A stretch of 64,000 nucleotides of DNA from JAJVID01 sp035714085 (GTDB lineage: Bacteria > Acidobacteriota > Blastocatellia > RBC074), in assembly GCA_035714085.1 (NCBI GenBank), contig DASTMP010000131.1:7570-71569 (forward strand), in the 5' to 3' direction. Below the pieces are notes generated by a model that was not told the DNA's origin, did no database searches, and saw only the letters and a program-made list of their open reading frames with translations. The position numbers and the translations under genes were made by a program. Positions 8,754 through 16,753 of this stretch are shown here, piece by piece. Numbering within the stretch: the stretch's first letter is position 1; each line of letters opens with the position of its first letter.

Positions 8754-8910
8754 GGAGATATTTTACGGCATATTAGCAGGCCTTGTAACTAACTTAATCG
8801 TGGGCGAAGCGCCCACGATGCCGAATTCATCTCCATCCAAGCTAACGCTATGGATGGAGTATTCTTCGGCGGATTTAGATAATGTCTGGCGCCTATCTTG
8901 TCAAGAAATT

Positions 8911-9882
8911 ATGAAAAAACTTCGATGGGGATTGATCGGATGCGGCGACATCTCGCGCAAGCGGGTCGCGCCCGCTTTGCGGAGCATTCCCGAATGTGAG
9001 CTCATCGCCGTGAGTCGCGCTCGCGTTGATCTGGCCGAGGCGTTCGCGGATGAATTCGGCGCGAAGCGGTGGTATGGCGATTGGCGCGAGTTGATCGCCG
9101 ACGACGAGATTGACGCCGTTTACATCGCAACGCCGGTCTACCTGCACGCCGAGCAGACCGTCGCCGCGGCCAGAGCGGGCAAGAGCGTACTGTGCGAAAA
9201 ACCTATGGCGATGAATCCCGACGAGTGCGAACAGATGATCGCGGCGTGCGAGTTCGAAGACGTGGCGCTGGGCGTCGCTTACTATCGGCGATTTTATCCC
9301 GCGATCCGACGCGTCAAGGAGATCATCTCATCGGGCGAGATCGGCAACCCGGTCATCGCGCAAATCAACGCCTTCGAGCGATTCAATCCGGCGCCGGGCG
9401 AAGACCGTTATTGGCTGCTCGAAAAGTCGAAATCGGGCGGCGGCCCGATGATGGATTTCGGCTGCCACCGGCTTGAAATTCTGATCAACCTGTTCGGCAC
9501 GATCGAACGAACCTCGGCGGTCATCGGGCGCGCGTCGTTCGACCGAGAAGTCGAAGACACCTGCATCGCCAGCTTCGAATTCGGAAGCGGGACGCAGGCG
9601 TCGCTCGCCGTCACGCACGCTGTGTTTGAATCGCGGGATACGCTCGACATTTATTGCAGCGCAGGGTCGATCCATACGACATCGCTCAATCGCGGCGAGA
9701 TTCGGATCGTGACCGCGGCGGGCGAAGGAGTTGAATCACACCCGCCACACGCCAACCTTCACCAGCCGCTGATCGAAGACTTCACGCGCGCGGTGTTGGA
9801 GGAGCGCGAGCCGGAGGTCGGCGGAGACGTCGGTCGCGCGGTCGCTATGATCGAAGCGGAGATTTATGCCGGTGGAGAATGA
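8911..9882 (+). CDS. Gfo/Idh/MocA family NAD(P)-dependent oxidoreductase
   Basis: The product is 323 aa. The N-terminal Rossmann domain shows WGLIGCGDISRKRVAP, then the family signature VLCEKPMAMNPDECEQM (Lys of the EKP motif) at about residue 95. The C-terminal alpha/beta domain has MMDFGCHRLEIL, the GGGPMMDFGCH segment common in this family. Members oxidise or reduce sugars or inositols; the substrate is unknown. I take ATG 8911 as start because the glycine-rich motif follows it directly. The frame stays open upstream to 8731, but that stretch is tnpB-element DNA. The tnpB insertion ends about 10 bases before this start, so the native promoter region has probably been displaced. Confidence 0.9.
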   Translation: MKKLRWGLIGCGDISRKRVAPALRSIPECELIAVSRARVDLAEAFADEFGAKRWYGDWRELIADDEIDAVYIATPVYLHAEQTVAAARAGKSVLCEKPMAMNPDECEQMIAACEFEDVALGVAYYRRFYPAIRRVKEIISSGEIGNPVIAQINAFERFNPAPGEDRYWLLEKSKSGGGPMMDFGCHRLEILINLFGTIERTSAVIGRASFDREVEDTCIASFEFGSGTQASLAVTHAVFESRDTLDIYCSAGSIHTTSLNRGEIRIVTAAGEGVESHPPHANLHQPLIEDFTRAVLEEREPEVGGDVGRAVAMIEAEIYAGGE

Positions 9883-9930
9883 TTTTCAAGCCGGTCTTTA
9901 CTGATTGTCGTCCGGTTCAAAATGTGGGAC

Positions 9931-9960
9931 TTGGCCTGTTAAACCATTCAAGCGTATAAT
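9931..9960 (+). promoter_or_regulatory. Candidate sigma-70 promoter
   Basis: TTGGCC (9931) and a consensus TATAAT (9955-9960) are separated by 18 bases, about 165 bases upstream of the secreted protein gene at 10127. The spacing and a perfect -10 make it plausible. The remaining 9961-10126 leader shows no obvious structure. Confidence 0.35.
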
Positions 9961-10126
9961 CGCTCCGTCCCCTATTGCCCCCATTACACGCCTAGCTAAA
10001 TCAGACCACTTAGATCGGCATAGCGTCTCGTGCGGCGCTCATCGCCTGGGCCTCAATGTTCTGTGGTTCGATTTAAATATTTCCCCCTCAACATTGAAGT
10101 CTAAAAATAATACTTGGAGGTATGTG

Positions 10127-10732
10127 ATGAAATCTAATCATTCGGTGAGATTGCTCAGTTTTGGTCTGGTTTTGTTATTTATCTGTGGCGCCTGCATGAA
10201 CGCCAACGCCCAGGGGCGCGGGCGAGGGGGCGGCGGTGGCAATCCTGGCATGGGAAGTCGCGGAGCAGGAGGAGTTGATGGAGGATTGGGTAACGCGTCA
10301 GATCGTTCGAACGGGCGATCGGATCGGGGACTGGGCAATGCTTCTGAGAAATCCGGCGGACGGTCTGACGATGGGTTGTCTCGCGCCCGAGCCGCGAACG
10401 AAAACGCCAAGGGGGCTGACAAAGAATTGCGTGACCATCCGGGGATGACGAATGGAATGAACATGAGCGCGAATCAATTGCGGAGCGGTTATCAAGCAGC
10501 TCTCAAAACCAATCCGAATTTGAAGTTCGGTCAATACGTGGCCGCCAACAGGATCGCGAAGAACCTGGGATCGCGTAATCCGAATATTACGTCAGACGCA
10601 ATTCTGCAGGGATTGGCTGGCGGTAAAAGCATCGGCCAAACACTTCAGGGTCTTGGTCTGAGTTCAAATGAAGCCAAAGACGCAGAAAAAACAGCGGACC
10701 GGGAAATCAAGGAGAGCAAACGCCAAAAATAA
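10127..10732 (+). CDS. Secreted Gly/Arg-rich protein of unknown function
   Basis: The product is 201 aa from the ATG at 10127, preceded by GGAGG at a good distance. It has a Sec signal peptide (LLSFGLVLLFICGACMNANAQ). A low-complexity GRGRGGGGGN stretch follows, then a duplicated GLGNASDRSNGRSDR/GLGNASEKSGGRSDD unit. The more ordinary C-terminal half (YQAALKTNPNLKFGQYVAA, GGKSIGQTLQGLGLSSNEAK) is rich in charged residues. I do not recognise a named family. It probably functions in the periplasm or outside the cell. The frame runs open upstream to 9905, but that extension lacks both ribosome site and signal peptide. Confidence 0.7.
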   Translation: MKSNHSVRLLSFGLVLLFICGACMNANAQGRGRGGGGGNPGMGSRGAGGVDGGLGNASDRSNGRSDRGLGNASEKSGGRSDDGLSRARAANENAKGADKELRDHPGMTNGMNMSANQLRSGYQAALKTNPNLKFGQYVAANRIAKNLGSRNPNITSDAILQGLAGGKSIGQTLQGLGLSSNEAKDAEKTADREIKESKRQK

Positions 10733-10795
10733 GCATTCTTATTGATTTCGCCCGGTAAGTTCACGGCAAGGATTCTACGCGCCGCAGAAGAGAGA

Positions 10796-11446
10796 CTAAT
10801 TCTTTTTTGGCGGCGCGTAATCCATGCCGAAGGCCCTTTTCACATATTGCGCTATCGGCTCGAGGCCCACTCCCACGCGCCGGACGTCAACATTCTCTTC
10901 GTCCTCGATCGGGTACAACTCCATGAGTTGGGTCTTTTGATTGAGCCGGAACTGGGTGCCGTAAATCTGTTTCTTACCCTCCCGGGTCAGAATTCGATCT
11001 TCCAACATCGCCAGATCGGACCGACGGGCTTCTTTCTGGGTGACAGCCTCTTTGATCAGAGGGAGATATTTCTTTTGGTAATCGAGTTCGGCGTGTTGAA
11101 CTACCAGAAACGCCACGCCGCTCGCCTCTTCGCCGAAGACGCTCCTTTTCGGCCAGCCATAATCTTTGACGATCTCGTCCAACCTTTGCCGGTTCCTGCT
11201 GTCGAGCTCGTTCTGTCGCTCGACAGCCTGCTTCCACCTCTTCGCCACTTTCTCGCTGTCCGAGCCGGCCAGCCTGTCCATCAAATCCATCATGTCCTGA
11301 CGGCGTTTTTGATCGTCTTCGCCCATCTTCAACAACTCGCGCCGCACGGCTTCATTCGACGAAGTTGTGCGGAGACCCTGCGCGTAGTGGGATGGAGCGA
11401 GCGACAGAAGCAAGGGCATCATCGAAAGAACAATTATGTTTGTCAT
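10796..11446 (-). CDS. DUF6624-like secreted protein
   Basis: The product is 216 aa with an N-terminal hydrophobic signal segment (IIVLSMMPLLLSLAPSHYAQG). The body carries sequence I associate with DUF6624: LLKMGEDDQKRRQ, GWPKRSVFGEEASGVAFLVV, LAMLEDRILTREGKKQIYGT and ELYPIEDEENVDVRRVGVGL. The biochemical function of this family is not established. The gene is convergent with the gene ending at 10732, and no operon partner is visible. Confidence 0.75.
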   Translation of the reverse strand: MTNIIVLSMMPLLLSLAPSHYAQGLRTTSSNEAVRRELLKMGEDDQKRRQDMMDLMDRLAGSDSEKVAKRWKQAVERQNELDSRNRQRLDEIVKDYGWPKRSVFGEEASGVAFLVVQHAELDYQKKYLPLIKEAVTQKEARRSDLAMLEDRILTREGKKQIYGTQFRLNQKTQLMELYPIEDEENVDVRRVGVGLEPIAQYVKRAFGMDYAPPKKN

Positions 11447-11597
11447 AGTGGTAACCCCGGGATTTTTAGGCGCTGGTCAACCGCTTCTGATTCGCCAGCA
11501 GCGACGGCGGCTAGATGAGCAATTCCGCCGACACTGAGGAGCGGGCCCCAGCGCTTTGGCGATACGAAAGTATTTTTCACCCCTTTCTCGTTCCCGG

Positions 11598-12821
11598 TCA
11601 AGAAGATTGTTCACATATTGTGAACGCGGCGGTTTGTTTCTTAGACGCCGCCGGGGAAAGTCTCCTCAGCTTTTCAACCACAGACTGCAAGATTTCGAGC
11701 GTGTAATCGACATCCTCTCTGGTGTTGTATTTGCCGAAGCTGAACCGGAGCGAGCCGTAGCCGGAGTCGCGCGGCAATCCGATGGCCATCAGCACGTGTG
11801 ACGGTTCGGTCGAGCCGGAAGCGCAGGCCGAGCCGGTCGAGACGGCCACGCCTTTGAGGTCGAGCGATATCTGAAGGCCCTCGCCTTCGACATGTTCGAA
11901 ATTGAGATTGGCGATGTTTGGAACGCGGCGCTCCGGGTCGCCGTTGCGCGAAATATTCGGGATGCGTTTGAACAGTTCCTCTTCCAGGTAATCGCGCAGC
12001 TCCGCGGCGTGTTTCATCCGCTCTGCCAGATTGAGCCTGGCGAGCTCAGCGGCCATGCCCATTCCGACAATGAGCGGAACGCTCTCGGTGCCGGCGCGGC
12101 GATCGCGCTCGTGATGGCCCCCGTGCATCTGTGAAGCGACGCGCAGGCCCCGGCGGATGTACAGGACCCCGACGCCTTTCGGCCCGTAAATCTTGTGCGC
12201 GGTGAGCGTCAGCAGGTCGACGCCGAGCTCCTTCACATCGACCGGGATCTTTCCGACCGACTGCACGGCGTCGGTGTGCAGGTAGAGATTTTTCTGCCCC
12301 GCGTCGCGGCGTTCTTTGATCAACGCGACGATCTCCTTGAGCGGCTGGATCGTGCCGATCTCGTTGTTTGCGTGCATGACGGTGACCAGGACAGTCTCGC
12401 CGGTCAACGCCTCGCGGACGTCTTCGACCCGCACGACGCCTTCACGGTAAACGGGCAGGTAAGTTACGCGCCAGCCGTCTTTTTCGAGGCGCCCGCACGC
12501 GGCCAGGACCGCAGGGTGTTCAATCTGCGAGGTGATGATGTGATGGCCCTTCTCTTTGTACGCCTCAGCGACGCCTTTGATCGCCAGGTTGTCCGACTCG
12601 GTGCCGCCCGAAAGAAAAGTGATCTCGGTCTTGTCGGCGTTGAGCAGCAGGGCGACCTGCCCTCGGGCCTCCTCGATGGCCTGTTTCGCCTGCTGTCCGT
12701 ATTGATGCGTGGATGAGGCGTTGCCGTAAACTTCGGTGAAGTAGGGCGTCATGGCCCGCGCGACTTCATCGTCAACGCGAGTCGATGCGCTATTGTCTAA
12801 ATAAATCCTTTTGACGCTCAT
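11598..12821 (-). CDS. Cysteine desulfurase (NifS/IscS class V aminotransferase fold)
   Basis: The product is 407 aa. It removes sulfur from cysteine as a protein persulfide, supplying Fe-S cluster assembly or tRNA thiolation; it is a PLP enzyme of the cytoplasm. Visible features are YLDNSASTRVD at the N-terminus, SGGTESDNLAIKG, PLP-binding H183/D184 in LHTDAVQSVGK, Schiff-base K210 in TAHKIYGPKG and RRAGTESVP. The catalytic Cys loop is STGSACASGS (C333). No IscU, IscR or ferredoxin gene is adjacent, so I leave the symbol empty; it could be iscS or nifS. Confidence 0.93.
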   Translation of the reverse strand: MSVKRIYLDNSASTRVDDEVARAMTPYFTEVYGNASSTHQYGQQAKQAIEEARGQVALLLNADKTEITFLSGGTESDNLAIKGVAEAYKEKGHHIITSQIEHPAVLAACGRLEKDGWRVTYLPVYREGVVRVEDVREALTGETVLVTVMHANNEIGTIQPLKEIVALIKERRDAGQKNLYLHTDAVQSVGKIPVDVKELGVDLLTLTAHKIYGPKGVGVLYIRRGLRVASQMHGGHHERDRRAGTESVPLIVGMGMAAELARLNLAERMKHAAELRDYLEEELFKRIPNISRNGDPERRVPNIANLNFEHVEGEGLQISLDLKGVAVSTGSACASGSTEPSHVLMAIGLPRDSGYGSLRFSFGKYNTREDVDYTLEILQSVVEKLRRLSPAASKKQTAAFTICEQSS

Positions 12822-12989
12822 ATAATATTCAATTCAACCCCGGTCTGTTGGAATCTTTAAACATACGAGTTTATAAGCTAAGAATACCTCAAATCAATGC
12901 TTGTGTTGAGCCTCGCGATGGTGTAGAAATTGAGGCGCCCTCACTGGTCCCCTGACCATTGTTGTGTCAACCGCAGTAAGGAGGAAAGT

Positions 12990-14135
12990 ATGAACGCAGG
13001 CTTTGTTCGTAAGGCAGTGACACTCGCGGCGTTCGGGTTCGCTTTGAATGTGGCCTTGATAGGAACATTCATCAGCGCGGCGGCGCAGCCGCCGCAATCG
13101 CGACCGAAGATCGTCACGAATGATCCGGCTACTTACCGCTTCGCCTATCAGCACGGCTACCGCGCCGGTTATGAAGACGGCTTCACGAAAGGCAAGAGCG
13201 ATTTCAACGAGAGCCAGCCGCGCGAGTTTTCGAACAGCGACGCTTACAACCGCGCCGACCGCGGCTACGAGGCCCGCATGGGCACGAAGGCGGAATTCGA
13301 GGAGTCTTACCGCACCGGTTTCGAACTCGGGTATAACGACGGATTCTACGGACGGCCGTTCACTGTCTCCATCCCGTCGAACCTGCGCAGTGTGGTTATC
13401 GCCGCAGTCAACGCGAACAACCCTCCGGAGCCTCCGCCTGCTCCCGTAAACCAGGGCCCTCCGCCCCGTTCGCGCGACAATGATCGCGACGCTGACCGCG
13501 ACCGCAACGCTGATCGTGATCGCGACGCTGATCGCGACCGCAACGCCGATCGCGACAATCGCGACAATGGCCCGGGTCCTGATGACAAGTTTTCCAAACG
13601 CCCAATCGTTCCTGACGGCGTGGAGATGAAGATCCGTCTCAACTCGGAGATCAGCACGAAGACGAACAGGGAAGGCGATAAATTCACTGCCGTCGTGCTA
13701 GATCCGAGCGATTACGCCGAAGCGGTCGTCGAAGGCCACATCGGCGCGCTCAATAAGTCTGGCAAGGCCACGGGTAAAACCGAGATGTCGCTGGCCTTCG
13801 ACACGATCCGGTTGCGAGACGGCAGCGGCAGCCGATTCGCCGGTCAGGTCGTGAGGGTCTACCAGAGCGAGACCGTCAAGACCGTTGACGAGGAAGGCAA
13901 CGTCGAAACCGGCAGCCGGACTAAGGACACCGCGACCCGCGGCGTCGCCGGGGGCGCGCTCGGCGCGATCATTGGCGGCATTGCGGGCGGCGGTAAAGGC
14001 GCGGCCATCGGCGCGATCCTTGGCGCCGGAGTCGGCGCCGGGTCGGTCTTCGTCCAGGGCGGAAAAGAGCTGGTTCTCGAGCCGGGAACCGAAATCCTGA
14101 TTCGCACCGCGGCGCCGGCGCGAACCAGAGATTAG
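12990..14135 (+). CDS. Secreted protein with Asp-Arg repeats and a glycine-zipper segment
   Basis: The product is 381 aa, starting at the ATG at 12990 after a strong AAGGAGG. It has a signal peptide (VTLAAFGFALNVALIGTFIS). Two YxxGYxxGY-type repeats follow (FAYQHGYRAGYEDGFTKG, YRTGFELGYNDGF). Then comes a proline-rich patch and an Asp/Arg/Asn tandem repeat at residues about 162-192. A beta-rich domain (MKIRLNSEISTKTNREGD, FTAVVLDPSDYAEA) resembles those with LPS-assembly-like or glycine-zipper C-termini. The glycine zipper is GGALGAIIGGIAGGGKGAAI. Probably an envelope protein; function unknown. Confidence 0.75.
   Translation: MNAGFVRKAVTLAAFGFALNVALIGTFISAAAQPPQSRPKIVTNDPATYRFAYQHGYRAGYEDGFTKGKSDFNESQPREFSNSDAYNRADRGYEARMGTKAEFEESYRTGFELGYNDGFYGRPFTVSIPSNLRSVVIAAVNANNPPEPPPAPVNQGPPPRSRDNDRDADRDRNADRDRDADRDRNADRDNRDNGPGPDDKFSKRPIVPDGVEMKIRLNSEISTKTNREGDKFTAVVLDPSDYAEAVVEGHIGALNKSGKATGKTEMSLAFDTIRLRDGSGSRFAGQVVRVYQSETVKTVDEEGNVETGSRTKDTATRGVAGGALGAIIGGIAGGGKGAAIGAILGAGVGAGSVFVQGGKELVLEPGTEILIRTAAPARTRD
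13478..13569 (+). repeat. In-frame tandem repeat encoding (Asp-Arg-Asp/Asn) units
   Basis: Near-tandem 12- to 18-base units (GATCGCGACGCTGACCGCGA and variants) encode DRDADRDRNADRDRDADRD. They lie inside the glycine-zipper gene. The mixed-charge stretch is likely disordered and prone to length change by slippage. Confidence 0.8.
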
Positions 14136-14222
14136 TAGGGAGTGGGGAATGGGGAATAGGGAATGGGGAGTGGCGGCGACAATTTACCGCCCACTCCCCA
14201 TTCCTTATTCCCCACTCCTCAC
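14134..14222. repeat. Hairpin of GGGGAAT/GGGAGT words
   Basis: The left arm is 14134-14173 and the right arm 14190-14222. The arms pair closely except that the left arm contains one extra 7-base word (GGGGAAT), as expected from slippage inside a word array. It fills almost the whole gap between the glycine-zipper gene and the SAM hydrolase gene, whose start lies 6 bases beyond it. Confidence 0.8.
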
Positions 14223-14228
14223 TGTTTT

Positions 14229-15071
14229 ATGATCACCCTTCTCACCGATTTCGGCCTCAGCGACTACTTTGTTCCCGCGGTAAAAGGCGTCATCCTCACG
14301 ATCATCCCTGAGATCCCGATCATTGACATCACTCATGACGTGGCGGCGCATGACATTCAGTCGGCCGCATTTACGCTCGGCGCGTGCTATCACAATTTTC
14401 CCTCCGGGACGGTCCACGTCGTGGTGGTTGATCCTGGCGTGGGTTCGTCGCGCCGCGCGATTATCGCCGACGCCGGCGGATATTTTTTTGTCGGGCCTGA
14501 CAATGGCGTCTTCAGCTTCGTTTACGCTCGCGAATCGAATCTACGCGTTTTTCACGTCACGGACGACCGGTACTTCCGCCATCCGGTCAGCGCCACCTTT
14601 CACGGGCGCGACGTGTTCGCTCCCGTCGCCGCCCACATCGCCCGCGGAGCGAGGCCGGAAGATATCGGCGCCGAGATCGATGATTACGTGAGGTTTGAAA
14701 TCCCGCGCCCGCGCCCTGGCCTGCGCTCTGGCCTGCGCTCTGGCCTGCGCCCTGGATGGATCGATACGCGGGAGATGATCGAAGGATGCGTTATTCACAT
14801 CGACCGCTTCGGCAACTGCGTCACTAATTTCACCGAGGCCGAGTTGAAGCCCGATGAGATCGCGCCGTCAACGAAGATCCATATCGGAGAACGCGATGTC
14901 AGGCGATTCAACGCATATTTCGCCGAGGCGACTGGTCGGGATGATCTGTTCGCCTATCTTGGCAGCGCGGGTTTCTGGGAGATCGCGCTCTGGCGCCGCT
15001 CAGCGGCTAAATTCATCAATGCCCGTCGCGGCGATGAAGTCATTCTTGTGAAGGAGGGGAGTGGGGAGTAG
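14229..15071 (+). CDS. S-adenosyl-L-methionine hydrolase (SAM hydroxide adenosyltransferase, DUF62 family)
   Basis: The product is 280 aa from the ATG at 14229. The family hydrolyses SAM to adenosine and methionine; relatives include chlorinases and fluorinases. The start ITLLTDFGLSDYFV is the family hallmark. The catalytic triad is present: D68 (VVDPGVG), R75 (SSRRA) and H125 (FHGRDVF). The C-terminal domain has HIDRFGNCVTNF. Between the domains, residues 161-177 are an unusual tandem GLRS repeat. The last residues (KEGSGE) and the stop are encoded by the left arm of the hairpin at 15051-15138. The next gene is folP. Upstream in-frame codons to 14163 are hairpin DNA. Confidence 0.9.
   Translation: MITLLTDFGLSDYFVPAVKGVILTIIPEIPIIDITHDVAAHDIQSAAFTLGACYHNFPSGTVHVVVVDPGVGSSRRAIIADAGGYFFVGPDNGVFSFVYARESNLRVFHVTDDRYFRHPVSATFHGRDVFAPVAAHIARGARPEDIGAEIDDYVRFEIPRPRPGLRSGLRSGLRPGWIDTREMIEGCVIHIDRFGNCVTNFTEAELKPDEIAPSTKIHIGERDVRRFNAYFAEATGRDDLFAYLGSAGFWEIALWRRSAAKFINARRGDEVILVKEGSGE
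14707..14756 (+). repeat. 12-base tandem repeat inside the SAM hydrolase gene
   Basis: About four copies of a CTGGCCTGCGCT-type 12-mer encode RPGL-RSGL-RSGL-RPGW. They fall in the linker between the N- and C-terminal domains, so copy-number change would alter linker length without breaking the frame. Confidence 0.85.
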
Positions 15072-15138
15072 GGAGTGGGGAATCGGGTGATAATTTCTTT
15101 GACCCATTTCCCTTTCCATACTCCCCACTCCCCTCCTT
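15051..15138. repeat. Hairpin of GGGGAGT words overlapping a gene end
   Basis: The arms 15051-15070 and 15119-15138 are perfect over 20 nt. The left arm includes the last codons and stop of the SAM hydrolase gene; the right arm ends 16 bases before folP. Same word family as 5753, 14134 and 30409. Confidence 0.85.
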
Positions 15139-15154
15139 CTATCCGCAATCCGCA

Positions 15155-16018
15155 ATGAAACTGATCCGTTCGACTCTCGATCTCGAATCGCGCGTCCTGG
15201 TGATGGGCGCGCTCAATGTGACGCCCGATTCTTTCTCGGACGGCGGGAAGTATGCCGATCTTGAAAGCGCGGTCGCGCGCGCCTTCGAGATCGAAGCCGA
15301 GGGAGCGGACATTCTGGACATCGGGGGCGAATCGACCAGGCCCGGATCGAAGCCGGCGCCCGTCGAAGAAGAGATGGACCGCGTAATGCCCGTGATTGAA
15401 GCGTTGCGGGGACGGTTGCGGATTCCGCTCTCCGTCGATACGACGAAGAGCGAGGTCGCGCGAGCCGCGCTTCGGGCGGGGGCGGAGATCATCAATGACG
15501 TCAGCGGACTCAGGTTCGACCCCGCCGTGGCCGAGGTCGTGGCGGAGACGGGCGCCGCGCTGGTGTTGATGCATTCGCGCGGCGCGCCCGGAATGATGCA
15601 TCAGGCGCCGCCCGTCGATGACGTCTTCGCCGAGGTGATCAGCGGACTGCGGCGGTCGATCGAGGAGGCGCTCCGTCGCGGAGCGCCTCGGGAGCGGATC
15701 ATCCTCGACCCCGGCATCGGGTTCGGCAAGACCCCCGAACAGAACCTGCAATTGATCGACAATCTCGATCGCGTCGTGACCGAATTCAGCCTGCCCGTTT
15801 TGCTCGGAACCTCGCGCAAATCTTTTATCAAACGCGCGCTGGATAAGTCGCTCTCCGGCGCAGCGCGCGACGACCTGCGCGAGCGCGTCGCGGGCACAGC
15901 GGCGACTATCGTCATCGGCGTTTTGCGAGGCGCGCGCATTTTGCGTGTTCATGACGTCGGCTTAATGTTGGCTGTGACGAGGATGACGGAGGCGGTTATG
16001 ACGGCGGGTCGGCCATGA
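15155..16018 (+). CDS. folP: Dihydropteroate synthase
   Basis: The product is 287 aa, normal for the family. It condenses p-aminobenzoate with hydroxymethyl-dihydropterin pyrophosphate in folate synthesis; it is the sulfonamide target. Signatures are GALNVTPDSFSDGGKY, DIGGESTRPGSKP, LSVDTTKSEVARAAL, IINDVSGLRFD, ILDPGIGFGKTPEQNLQLI and LLGTSRKSFI. The first residues match family starts, so ATG 15155 is chosen. Other folate genes are not adjacent; glmM or cdaA, which often follow folP elsewhere, are absent here. Confidence 0.96.
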   Translation: MKLIRSTLDLESRVLVMGALNVTPDSFSDGGKYADLESAVARAFEIEAEGADILDIGGESTRPGSKPAPVEEEMDRVMPVIEALRGRLRIPLSVDTTKSEVARAALRAGAEIINDVSGLRFDPAVAEVVAETGAALVLMHSRGAPGMMHQAPPVDDVFAEVISGLRRSIEEALRRGAPRERIILDPGIGFGKTPEQNLQLIDNLDRVVTEFSLPVLLGTSRKSFIKRALDKSLSGAARDDLRERVAGTAATIVIGVLRGARILRVHDVGLMLAVTRMTEAVMTAGRP

Positions 16019-16120
16019 GGCTTATCACTACACAAATTTTTTTAGGTATGCGAACATCATTAGCGGCTTCATTTTGTGTGGCGCGCTAAACAGCGGCGCG
16101 AAAAAGGCAAAGGTTTTCCT

Positions 16121-16750
16121 ATGAAACTGCAAATCAAGTCCGGGCGTCTCTCCCTCTTCGCAATGGGCGCGCTCCCGCTAATTGGCGGCGCATTCTGGTT
16201 GGGCGCCGCGGCTGACGATATCAGCGTCAGGCAGGCGCGCGAACTGATTCAAAACATTGCGGGAGCGAATCTCAACCAGGACCAAGTGCGGATCAAAAAT
16301 ATTTCGGCCGGCGTCGGCGGAGGGGGGATGATTGTCGAAGCTCAGATCGAAACAGCTTTTCGCATCACGAAGGGCAAAGACGGCTGGCGCATCGCCGAGG
16401 CGCGTCTGGGCTCCGGGCAGTGGGAATCTTTCGAACTGATCGAAGAGGCCCTGCGGCGCGAGAAGGTTCGGCGGACAAACGACATGTTGCGACAGATCGC
16501 CGACGGGCTGGGCGCGTATAAGAGCGAGCGCGGCCGATTCGTGGAGTCGGATCGGATCACCGAACTGCTCGATTTCCTTTCGCCGCGCTATGTGAAATCT
16601 CCGCAACGGGTCGACCTCTGGGGAAAAGAGCTTGAATATCAGGGCTCGGCTACGAGCTATCGCTTGATTTCATACGGGCCCGACCGCAAATCTGGAACGA
16701 AGGACGATCTGATCATCGAAAACGGCGCCCTCAAGACCGGCGCCAACTAA
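16121..16750 (+). CDS. Exported protein with type II secretion GspG-like C-terminal domain
   Basis: The product is 209 aa from the ATG at 16121. An N-terminal hydrophobic segment (LFAMGALPLIGGAFWLGAAA) precedes a conserved middle (LIQNIAGANLNQDQVRIKNI, GKDGWRIAEARLGSGQWESF). The C-terminus (LGAYKSERGRF, YVKSPQRVDLWGKELEY, YRLISYGPDRKSGTKDD) matches the calcium-binding end of T2SS major pseudopilins (T2SG). The pilin-type N-terminal cleavage motif is missing, so it is not a classic pseudopilin. It stands 3 bases before the next small membrane gene and is probably cotranscribed with it. Confidence 0.7.
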   Translation: MKLQIKSGRLSLFAMGALPLIGGAFWLGAAADDISVRQARELIQNIAGANLNQDQVRIKNISAGVGGGGMIVEAQIETAFRITKGKDGWRIAEARLGSGQWESFELIEEALRREKVRRTNDMLRQIADGLGAYKSERGRFVESDRITELLDFLSPRYVKSPQRVDLWGKELEYQGSATSYRLISYGPDRKSGTKDDLIIENGALKTGAN

Positions 16751-16753
16751 AAT

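Larger units (their letters stand above)
7533..8899 (-). mobile_element. IS200/IS605-group element carrying only tnpB
   Basis: The unit is read on the minus strand. The right end lies just after the tnpB stop: a stem-loop at 7541-7577 (CCCACCGCCA pairing with TGGCGGGGG), then a terminal TGTCAA, so the boundary is near 7533. The left end is about 145 noncoding bases upstream of tnpB with two stem-loops (about 8809-8819 and 8832-8860). It begins just after a TTGAC (minus strand, 8904-8900) that would be the target/TAM sequence. No target duplication is expected for this group. No tnpA (Y1 transposase) is present, so movement would need tnpA in trans. The left boundary is inferred. Confidence 0.65.

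Noticed and set aside
7773..8792. 339-codon plus-strand frame opposite tnpB
   Set aside because: It is antisense to the tnpB catalytic domain with no recognisable family; tnpB motifs are unambiguous.
8731..8910. Upstream in-frame extension of the Gfo/Idh/MocA gene
   Set aside because: The extension is translated from tnpB-element left-end DNA, and the family starts at the Rossmann motif after 8911.
9905..10126. Upstream extension of the secreted Gly/Arg-rich protein
   Set aside because: The signal peptide begins at 10127 with GGAGG in place; the extension would bury it.
11447..11597. Short plus-strand frames between the DUF6624 and cysteine desulfurase genes
   Set aside because: There is no ribosome site, the composition is not protein-like, and the frames overlap the end of the desulfurase gene.
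16121..16750. Assignment as the major pseudopilin GspG
   Set aside because: The prepilin peptidase site and N-terminal methylated helix are missing; only the C-terminal domain is shared.
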